A stretch of 64,000 nucleotides of DNA, from contig NZ_QAGM01000011.1 of NCBI RefSeq assembly GCF_003049725.1, positions 45,891 to 109,890 of the forward strand, written 5' to 3'. Below the pieces are notes generated by a model. It searched no databases, had not been told where the DNA came from, and saw nothing but the letters and a program-made list of their open reading frames with translations. Positions 58,309 through 64,000 of this stretch are shown in pieces. Each line of letters starts with the position of its first letter. The stretch's first letter is position 1. The DNA is from Oceanimonas marisflavi. GTDB lineage: Bacteria > Pseudomonadota > Gammaproteobacteria > Enterobacterales > Aeromonadaceae. The position numbers and the translations under genes were made by a program.

Positions 58309-59552
58309 AGGCTGACTCCAAAGCGTTCGCACACATCCAGCGCACTGCGCACCCCGTCTTCGTGAAAGCCGTTGTACCAGTAGGCGCCGCAGAAATGGGT
58401 ATGGTGCCGGCCGCAGATCTCACCGCGCCGGGCCTGAGCGGCAATGGCGGCGTGGTTGTACACCGGATGGGCATAGCGAAAACGGCGCAGAATGCGGGCC
58501 GGATCGATGGCGTCGGTGCGGTTCAGGGTCACGCACAGGGTCTCCTCGGCTTCTATACCCTGCAGAATATTCATGTTGTAGGTTACCGCCGGCAGCGCCT
58601 GCTCGCCGCCGTCGAGGTAATAGTTCCAGCTGGCCCAGGCCCGGCGCTCGGTGGGCAGCAGGCGCGTGTCGGTATGCAGCACCACCTCATTGTCGCGGTA
58701 GGCAAGCCCCCCCAGCACCTCACGCTCGGCCGCGGTGGCATCGGCCAGCATGGCCAGCGCCTGATCCGAGTGGCAGGCCAGGATCACCTCGTCAAACCGC
58801 TCGGTACCGGCCGCCGTGGTCACCTCAGCACCGCCATCCACTCTCCGCACCGACTGCACCGGACTGTTCAGCCGCACTTGCTGCACGCCCTGCACCAGCG
58901 CCGGAATATAGCTGCGCGAGCCGCCCTTCACCACGTACCACTGGGGCCGGTCCACCAGATTGAGCAGGCCGTGGTGGTTGAAAAAGCGCAGAAAAAAGGC
59001 CAGGGGAAAGTCCCGGCTGTCGGCCAGGGACGATGACCAGATGGCCGCCACCATGGGCAGCACATAATGGCCGGCAAAAAAGTCGGAAAAGCCGTGCCGA
59101 GCCAGAAACCCGCCCAGGGTGTCCTGCCCGCTCAGGGTGTTTTCCTTCAGCTCCCGCTTGCACAGCAGGTTGAAACGCAGGATTTCCAGCAAAAAACCGT
59201 AAAAGCGCCCGTTCACCAGATTGCTGCGCTGGGCAAACAGGGTATTGAGGGTATGGCCGTTGTATTCCAGCCCGGTGGCTGACTGCTGCACGCTGAAGCT
59301 CATTTCCGTGGGGCGGGCCTCAACGCCGGCTTTGGCCAACAACTGCTGAAACCGCGGATAGGTGCGGTCGTTGAACACGATAAATCCCGTGTCCACGGCG
59401 TGACGGCGGCCATTCAGGGTCACGTCCACGGTGGCGGTGTGGCCGCCCAGATAATCATTGGCCTCGAACAGGGTCACCCTGTGCTGCCGGCTCAGCAGCC
59501 AGGCCGAGGTCAGGCCGGCGATGCCGCTGCCGATGACTGCAATGCTGCTCAT
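58305..59552 (-). CDS. FAD-dependent amine-oxidase-like oxidoreductase
   Basis: A 415 aa flavoprotein. The FAD dinucleotide motif opens the protein (IAVIGSGIAGLTSAWLLS, then FEANDYLGGHTATVDV), with DTGFIVFNDRTYPRF close behind, as in the NAD(P)-binding amine oxidase family next to DUF1365 and cfa. It may desaturate or oxidise a lipid intermediate. GGAG lies 5 bases before ATG 59552, which overlaps the SDR stop (ATGA). Confidence 0.88.
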   Translation of the reverse strand: MSSIAVIGSGIAGLTSAWLLSRQHRVTLFEANDYLGGHTATVDVTLNGRRHAVDTGFIVFNDRTYPRFQQLLAKAGVEARPTEMSFSVQQSATGLEYNGHTLNTLFAQRSNLVNGRFYGFLLEILRFNLLCKRELKENTLSGQDTLGGFLARHGFSDFFAGHYVLPMVAAIWSSSLADSRDFPLAFFLRFFNHHGLLNLVDRPQWYVVKGGSRSYIPALVQGVQQVRLNSPVQSVRRVDGGAEVTTAAGTERFDEVILACHSDQALAMLADATAAEREVLGGLAYRDNEVVLHTDTRLLPTERRAWASWNYYLDGGEQALPAVTYNMNILQGIEAEETLCVTLNRTDAIDPARILRRFRYAHPVYNHAAIAAQARRGEICGRHHTHFCGAYWYNGFHEDGVRSALDVCERFGVSL

Positions 59553-60277
59553 GCCTGCTCCTTTTTCATGCGCCGGGCCAGACTCAGCCACAGCCCGTGC
59601 GGCAGCCAGGACAGCAATCTCAGGGTGGCAATAAAGCCGGTGGGAAAGGTGATTTCACTCCTGCCCCGCGCCAGCCCCCGGCGTATGGCCCGGCTGGCCT
59701 GCTCAGGGCTGACCCGTCCTGGCATGGGAAAGTCATTCTTTCGGGTCAGGGGGGTGTCCACAAACCCCGGCCGGATCAGGCTGACGGCCACCCTGGCGGC
59801 ATTCAGATCCACCGCCAGAGTACGGGCCAGATAATCAACGCCGGCCTTGGAAGCACCGTAGGCTTCGGCCCGGGTCAGGGGAACAAAGGTCACCGAGGAG
59901 CTGACCAGCGCCAGCCGGCCGCCGGTTTTGATGCGGGGCAGCACCGCCGCCACGCAGTTGCCGGTGCCAATCAGGTTGGCCTGCACCACCCGCTCAAACA
60001 GTTCGGCGTCAAAGGCATGGGCATCGTTCACATACTCGCAGGTGCCGGCGTTGAGAATGGCCAGATCCACCGGCGCCACCTCACTCAAGGCGCCGGCGGC
60101 GGCATCGCGGTCATTGATATCAAACACGCCGTATTCCACCCGCTCACCGGACAATACCTGAGCCAGCTTGTCGTGGCTGCGGCCGCACGCCACCACCTGC
60201 CAGCCCTCGAATAAATAATCCTGTGCCAGTTGCAGGCCAATGCCGGAGCTGGCCCCGGTGATCAGTACTCTGTTCAT
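59549..60277 (-). CDS. Short-chain dehydrogenase/reductase
   Basis: A 242 aa SDR with cofactor motif VLITGASSGIGLQLAQDY, the NAG motif in LAILNAGTCEYV, catalytic Ser in ALVSSSVTF, and Tyr/Lys in AEAYGASKAGVDYLA. The substrate is unknown; SDRs in this cluster are thought to act on lipid or aldehyde intermediates. GGAGG lies 8 bases before the ATG, which overlaps the upstream stop by 4 bases. Confidence 0.9.
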   Translation of the reverse strand: MNRVLITGASSGIGLQLAQDYLFEGWQVVACGRSHDKLAQVLSGERVEYGVFDINDRDAAAGALSEVAPVDLAILNAGTCEYVNDAHAFDAELFERVVQANLIGTGNCVAAVLPRIKTGGRLALVSSSVTFVPLTRAEAYGASKAGVDYLARTLAVDLNAARVAVSLIRPGFVDTPLTRKNDFPMPGRVSPEQASRAIRRGLARGRSEITFPTGFIATLRLLSWLPHGLWLSLARRMKKEQA

Positions 60278-60696
60278 GAATTCAGCCTCCGTTTCAGTGC
60301 CCGAATCCCCTTGCCCAGCAGCGGCAGCTGTTCATAGAGCATGGCGCCGAGATCAAAGAAGTCTCTGTGGTAATAAATGCTGTCGGCAAAACACAAATGA
60401 CTGACGCCCGGCACCGTCACCGGCCGGCCGCCATTGAGACGAGGGTGAACAAAGTGCATCTCCCAGCGTACATAGGCTTCGCCGTCCTGCTCCATCACCT
60501 GAATAATGTCGAACCGGCACTGCTGCACCCGGGTAAACAACCCTTCAAAGTAGGCCACCAGCGCCTCGATGCCGCGAATGTCATGAGCCGGATCCGCAAA
60601 CAGCACATCCTTTGAATACACGCCACGCAGCCCTTGCAGCTCGCCGGGAGACAGGCTGCGGTACAGATGGCAAAAGGCGTTCAGGGCCGGACTCAT
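60274..60696 (-). CDS. NTF2-like (SnoaL-type) protein
   Basis: A 140 aa protein of the nuclear-transport-factor-2-like superfamily. Typical parts are [20 protein letters not shown] in outline, [19 protein letters not shown] and [25 protein letters not shown]. The fold forms a small hydrophobic pocket used for binding or isomerising ligands. AGGAGG lies 4 bases before the ATG, and both ends overlap neighbours by 4 bases. Confidence 0.85.
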   Translation of the reverse strand: MSPALNAFCHLYRSLSPGELQGLRGVYSKDVLFADPAHDIRGIEALVAYFEGLFTRVQQCRFDIIQVMEQDGEAYVRWEMHFVHPRLNGGRPVTVPGVSHLCFADSIYYHRDFFDLGAMLYEQLPLLGKGIRALKRRLNS

Positions 60697-62102
60697 GCGT
60701 CCTCCTTGTCCTTCAGGGCGTCAAACATGGCAATGGCGTGCTGGCGGGCGCGGGCATGATCCACCAGGGGCGGCACATAATCCTGCTCGCGCCCCCGCTC
60801 CCTGAGCCAGTCGTGAGGAGCGTGAATATGTCTGGCCGGCACCTCTTTCAGCTCCGGCACCCAGCGACGAATAAAGTCTCCGTTGGCATCAAAGCGCTCG
60901 CTCTGGGTCACCGGGTTGAATACGCGGAAATAGGGCGCGGCGTCGGCGCCGGTACCCGCCGCCCACTGCCAGCCACCGTTATTGGCGGCCAGCTCGCCGT
61001 CTATCAGGTTGGCCATAAACCAGGCTTCGCCCCGGCGCCAGTCGAGATGCAGATCCTTGGTCAGAAAGCTGGCCACTATCATGCGCAGCCGGTTGTGCAT
61101 CCAGCCGGTTTCCCTGAGGCAGCGCATGGCCGCATCCACAATGGGATAGCCGGTCTGGCCCTCGCACCAGGCCTGAAAACCCTCGTCGTCCCGGCTCCAC
61201 TGCAGCGCCTCGGTTTCTTCCTTGAAAGCCCGGCCCATGGACAGACGGGGAAACGCCACCAGCAGGTGACGGTAAAACTCCCGCCAGATGATCTCGTTCA
61301 GCCAGACAAAGCCCCGCTCGCCCCGCCCCAGAGGCAGACTGCCAAGCTCGCTTTCAATGGCCGCCAGGCACTGGTTGGGGGACAGTACCCCCAGGGCCAG
61401 ATACGGTGACAGCCGGCTGGTGCCCTCCACCGCGGGAAAATCCCGCTGCTCGCCGTAATCGAGCAGATGCCCGGCGCAAAAACGCGCCAGAGCCTGCTGT
61501 GCCGCCTGCTCGCCGGCAGGCCAGGCACTGCTGTCTTTCATGTCCCCAGCCAGAGCAATACCGGCCGGTTCACAGGCGTCGTTCAGCGCCTCAGGCACCG
61601 GTAATAACCGGTAGCCTTGGGCCTTGAGCGCACTCAGCCAGGCCTTGGAAAAGGGCGTAAACACCTTGTACATGTCACCGCTTTGGGTAGTGATGCTGCC
61701 GTGGTTCATCACGCAGTCGCCGTTAAAGACCCGGCAGGGAATATTCAGGGCCTGCTGCACCGCCTTGTCGCGGCGGCGCTCGTTGATACCGATGTCCCGG
61801 TTGGCATAGAGGGCGTCAATGTTGTGCTCCCTGACCCAGCCGGCCAGCAGATCCGGCACATCATCGAAACGGTCGCATACCAGTATCTCAAAAGGCACCC
61901 CCAACGCCGCCAGCCGTTCCGCCAGTGCCTGCAGGTTACGACGCAGAAAGTCACGCTGCAGCGGGCTGTTGCCGTGTTCCCGCCACTGACCGGGACAGTC
62001 GATATACACAGCACACACACTGTCGCCCTCATTCATGGCGGCATGCAGCGCCGGGTTATCGGCCACCCGCAAGTCGTTTCTAAACCACACCAAATACCGC
62101 AT
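60693..62102 (-). CDS. phrB: Deoxyribodipyrimidine photolyase
   Basis: Repairs UV-induced cyclobutane pyrimidine dimers using blue light. The 469 aa protein has the antenna domain ([19 protein letters not shown]) and the FAD domain, with [32 protein letters not shown] in outline and [21 protein letters not shown]. These match class I CPD photolyases. AGGAAG precedes ATG 62102. The start overlaps the MerR gene by 23 bases, so it depends on the cluster promoter. Confidence 0.94.
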   Translation of the reverse strand: MRYLVWFRNDLRVADNPALHAAMNEGDSVCAVYIDCPGQWREHGNSPLQRDFLRRNLQALAERLAALGVPFEILVCDRFDDVPDLLAGWVREHNIDALYANRDIGINERRRDKAVQQALNIPCRVFNGDCVMNHGSITTQSGDMYKVFTPFSKAWLSALKAQGYRLLPVPEALNDACEPAGIALAGDMKDSSAWPAGEQAAQQALARFCAGHLLDYGEQRDFPAVEGTSRLSPYLALGVLSPNQCLAAIESELGSLPLGRGERGFVWLNEIIWREFYRHLLVAFPRLSMGRAFKEETEALQWSRDDEGFQAWCEGQTGYPIVDAAMRCLRETGWMHNRLRMIVASFLTKDLHLDWRRGEAWFMANLIDGELAANNGGWQWAAGTGADAAPYFRVFNPVTQSERFDANGDFIRRWVPELKEVPARHIHAPHDWLRERGREQDYVPPLVDHARARQHAIAMFDALKDKEDA

Positions 62103-62919
62103 CGTGCTTCCTCGCAATCTCACTGACGGTGTTTTCATGGGGCAGGTTCAGCCAGCCCTGCTCGGCATATACGCGTCCCAGCTCGCCGGTAAAGAAACAC
62201 TGTTCGGGCCAGCAATGAGCCCGCTCAGTGAACCAGCTCTGGGTCAGGCCGCCTCCCAGCACCACCACCAGGGCGTCACACTTCAGCCGCTGGGCCGCCA
62301 GTGGCAGCTGTAACGGCTCCAGCACTCCCAGCTCCAAGCTGCGGCATTCCAGCCCCTGCAGCTCATAGCAGGTCAGCAGACCACCAAGCCCATGCCCCTG
62401 TCCTGCCCTGGCCACGGCAATGCGCGGGCCGGTCTTGATGGTCAGCAGCTGAGTGAGCACCCGGGCCAGCAGGAACGATGCACTCTGTTCAATCAGCTGG
62501 GCATCGGGCCGTTCCAGCCGGGTCAGGCTGACCAGCCAGGGCTCAATCACATGGCGCAACAACAGCTCGGCCGGATACAGGCTGGCCAGCTCGTTCAGCT
62601 CCACTTCCAGCCGGCCCAGATTCAGCTCACAGGCTGCGGTCAGCAGCCGGTGGTGCGCCTGCTCCCAGTTGGAGCCGGCTTTCACCGGCTGCGCACTGCT
62701 CAGCAGCCCCTTGACCTGACCGATACTGACCCCCTGCTCAACCCAGTGCAGAATTTGCCGGATAAGGGCGATATCCTCGTCGGAATACAGCCGGTGGCCC
62801 TTGTCGGTGCGGGCCGGCTTGAGCAGGCCGTAGCGGCGCTGCCAGGCCCGCAGGGTAACCGGGTTAATGCCGGTCAGGCGGGACACTTCACGAATCGGAT
62901 ACTGGGGCTCAGATGCCAT
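62080..62919 (-). CDS. MerR family regulator, CarH/LitR/MlrA-like
   Basis: A 279 aa regulator. The MerR winged helix is at about 7-76 ([23 protein letters not shown]), and the rest resembles the four-helix plus Rossmann B12-binding region of the photoreceptors CarH and LitR. The match is partial: Trp128 and a His in GQGHGLGG (176) are kept, but the usual Glu-His pair is EQ (144-145) and the Asp of DxHxxG is Gly. The ATG has no close ribosome site and overlaps the upstream gene by 11 bases. It probably regulates its own operon through the TTGTACAA sites. Confidence 0.87.
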   Translation of the reverse strand: MASEPQYPIREVSRLTGINPVTLRAWQRRYGLLKPARTDKGHRLYSDEDIALIRQILHWVEQGVSIGQVKGLLSSAQPVKAGSNWEQAHHRLLTAACELNLGRLEVELNELASLYPAELLLRHVIEPWLVSLTRLERPDAQLIEQSASFLLARVLTQLLTIKTGPRIAVARAGQGHGLGGLLTCYELQGLECRSLELGVLEPLQLPLAAQRLKCDALVVVLGGGLTQSWFTERAHCWPEQCFFTGELGRVYAEQGWLNLPHENTVSEIARKHDAVFGVV

Positions 62920-63862
62920 AACGCAGTCGCAATGCCTCCGGGTGAGGGTTGAGATACACCTGCTGGCGCAGGTAGTCGTTGGGGTATTCCTCCAGGTAGT
63001 GACGCAACAGGGTAATGGGCGCCAGCAGCGGCAATATGCCTTCCCGGTACTGGTGAATGGTGCTGGCCAGCTCCTGCCGCTGTCGGGGGGTTAACTGGCG
63101 CTTGAAGTAGCCCTGCAGGTGCTGCAGCACATTGGTATGGCCCTTGCGGCTGACACGGTGGGCCAGGGTCTGCATCAGCCGGTGTATGTATTCATCTGCC
63201 CGTTGTTCCGGGTCGTCCGACAGATCCGCCACCAGCCGGCCCAGCTCCTGATAGCTGTCTCTGTGATGGGCCATCAGCAGATACTTGTAGCGGCTGTGAA
63301 AGGCGATAAGACGGGACGGCGTCAGCCCCTTGTGCAGCAGACACTGCCAGTCGTGCAGGGCGTACACCCGGGTCACAAAGTTTTCCCGCAGCACGGGATC
63401 GTTAAGCCGGCCGTCTTCCTCACAGGGCAGCAGGGGCAGCGCCTGCATGATTTCGGCGGCATAAATGCCCACCCCTTCCTTGGCGTTGCCCTTGCCGCTT
63501 TCGTGGTACACCCGCACCCGCTCCATGCCGCAGCTGGGGGACTTGGCGCACAGCACATAGCCGCTCAGGCCCTCGAACTGCGCCGCCATATGGCGGCCGT
63601 AGTCCCGCAGCGCTTCGGTTACATCCTGGCCCCTGGCGGTCTGGGCAATTACCTCCCCTTCCCCGCCAATCAGCCGGATACTGGGCCGCGGCGTACCCAG
63701 GCCAATGGCCATTTCCGGGCATACCGGCACAAATTCCACAAACTTTGCCAGCTCTTCGGTGCAGAAGTCGGAACGCTTGTGGCCGCCGTCAAAGCGTACT
63801 TTCTGGCCCGTCAGGCAGCCACTGATACCGAGTTTAATGACATGGGGATCAAACTTGTACAT
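62909..63862 (-). CDS. DUF523/DUF1722 protein (YbgA-type fusion)
   Basis: A 317 aa two-domain protein. DUF523 (about 10-155) has the conserved cysteines in GISGCLTGQKVRFDGGHK, FVPVCPEMAIGLG and CAKSPSCGMERV, arranged as for an iron-sulfur or metal site. DUF1722 (about 185-305) corresponds to E. coli YbgA (SRYKYLLMAH, HVLQHLQGYFKRQL-like region). YbgA neighbours photolyase genes in many bacteria, but its function is unknown; members are linked to thiouracil desulfuration and stress. ATG 63862 follows AGAGGG; the open frame continues upstream into the operator. First gene of the operon. Confidence 0.88.
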   Translation of the reverse strand: MYKFDPHVIKLGISGCLTGQKVRFDGGHKRSDFCTEELAKFVEFVPVCPEMAIGLGTPRPSIRLIGGEGEVIAQTARGQDVTEALRDYGRHMAAQFEGLSGYVLCAKSPSCGMERVRVYHESGKGNAKEGVGIYAAEIMQALPLLPCEEDGRLNDPVLRENFVTRVYALHDWQCLLHKGLTPSRLIAFHSRYKYLLMAHHRDSYQELGRLVADLSDDPEQRADEYIHRLMQTLAHRVSRKGHTNVLQHLQGYFKRQLTPRQRQELASTIHQYREGILPLLAPITLLRHYLEEYPNDYLRQQVYLNPHPEALRLRYGI

Positions 63863-63873
63863 TGCCAACCCTC

Positions 63874-63932
63874 TTGTACAACCAATGTGTTTACCATAGC
63901 CTTGGTTGTACAAGTTGATCAAGGTTGTACAA
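63874..63932 (-). promoter_or_regulatory. Operator array of three TTGTACAA palindromes
   Basis: The perfect 8 bp palindrome TTGTACAA occurs at 63874-63881, 63906-63913 and 63925-63932. The last two lie in direct GGTTGTACAAG repeats 19 bp apart with TTGATCAA between them. The E. coli MerR-family protein MlrA binds TTGTACA half-sites, and a MlrA/CarH-like regulator is the second gene of the operon. Confidence 0.65.
63893..63922 (-). promoter_or_regulatory. Candidate promoter of the MerR-photolyase-cfa operon
   Basis: On the minus strand, TTGATC (63922-63917) and TATGGT (63898-63893) are 18 bp apart, with one TTGTACAA inside the spacer. A long spacer holding the operator is the usual MerR-family arrangement. 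Confidence 0.5.
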
Positions 63933-63957
63933 GAAAAATTTCAGGGGGACTGGGGAC

Positions 63958-64000
63958 CTGCCCCTTATACACATATCCGAGCCCACCAGACTAAGGCGAA
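63958..64000. other. Illumina Nextera adapter with N701 index (artefact)
   Basis: The final 43 bases align to the Nextera mosaic end (19 bases from 63958), then CCGAGCCCACGAGAC, then the index TAAGGCGA (63992-63999), with four mismatches in all. The index is exact. This is synthetic sequence left at a contig end, not part of the chromosome. Confidence 0.9.

Noticed and set aside
63933..63957. Promoter of a plus-strand gene beyond the right edge
   Set aside because: The following bases are adapter, so anything inferred about a gene to the right would be unsafe.

Overview
The window is a 64 kb piece of a gammaproteobacterial chromosome with moderately high GC, dense coding and short intergenic gaps. 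The gene set (PpsA/PpsR, CarAB-DapB-FklB, NagK, NhaP2, PurEK, YfbR, SppA-AnsA) and the protein sequences point to the Aeromonadales, with an Oceanimonas/Oceanisphaera/Zobellella-like marine bacterium most likely. That placement is an inference from protein style, not a database result. I see no rRNA, tRNA, CRISPR array, insertion sequence or prophage. The last 43 bases match an Illumina Nextera adapter with its index, so the right edge is probably a contig end carrying synthetic sequence.

Layout. 1-7 kb: ppsA (cut by the left edge) divergent from its regulator ppsR, an NCS2 nucleobase permease behind a promoter and hairpin, then ovoA (ovothiol synthesis) divergent from ppnP. 7.5-13 kb: an amino-acid-type periplasmic binding protein translationally coupled to a membrane diguanylate cyclase, a pRiA4b ORF-3-like protein with a sugar dehydrogenase, YtoQ, and a rhodanese without its catalytic cysteine. 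13-21.5 kb: K+/H+ antiporter, macro-domain deacetylase, a Na+/phosphate transporter behind four PHO-box-like heptamers, a methyltransferase, a YfeH-like transporter divergent from an AraC regulator, and an Lrp regulator divergent from a PLP cysteine enzyme. 21.7-31 kb: an RND efflux pair, purEK, a sodium:solute symporter with a 43-residue partner, and an SbtA-like permease divergent from a LysR regulator. 32-42 kb: nhaA, hemolysin III, NRDE protein, a secreted ATP-dependent DNA ligase, a CynX-type MFS carrier, mobA, a nitroreductase, sppA-ansA and a cold-shock protein. 42-54.8 kb: carB-carA-dapB-fklB, nagK with an M48 lipoprotein protease, a lone XRE regulator, ompA, a YchJ-like protein, purU, a DUF1244 protein and yfbR.

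54.8-63.9 kb holds the most interesting block: eleven minus-strand genes packed with overlaps or gaps of 10 bp or less. Order: DUF523/DUF1722 protein, MerR regulator, photolyase, NTF2-like protein, SDR, FAD amine-oxidase-like protein, DUF1365, Cfa, DUF2878, chalcone-isomerase-like protein, DUF3833 lipoprotein. Three copies of the palindrome TTGTACAA, the half-site type known for the MerR protein MlrA, lie in its promoter. I read it as a light- or oxidative-stress-responsive module combining DNA photorepair with membrane fatty-acid modification.

Several intergenic palindromic repeats occur: a ~124 bp element in two inverted copies with compensatory base changes, an inverted pair of GTAG-type REP hairpins, and AGCTGTAAGC arrays. 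All lie between the 3' ends of convergent genes.
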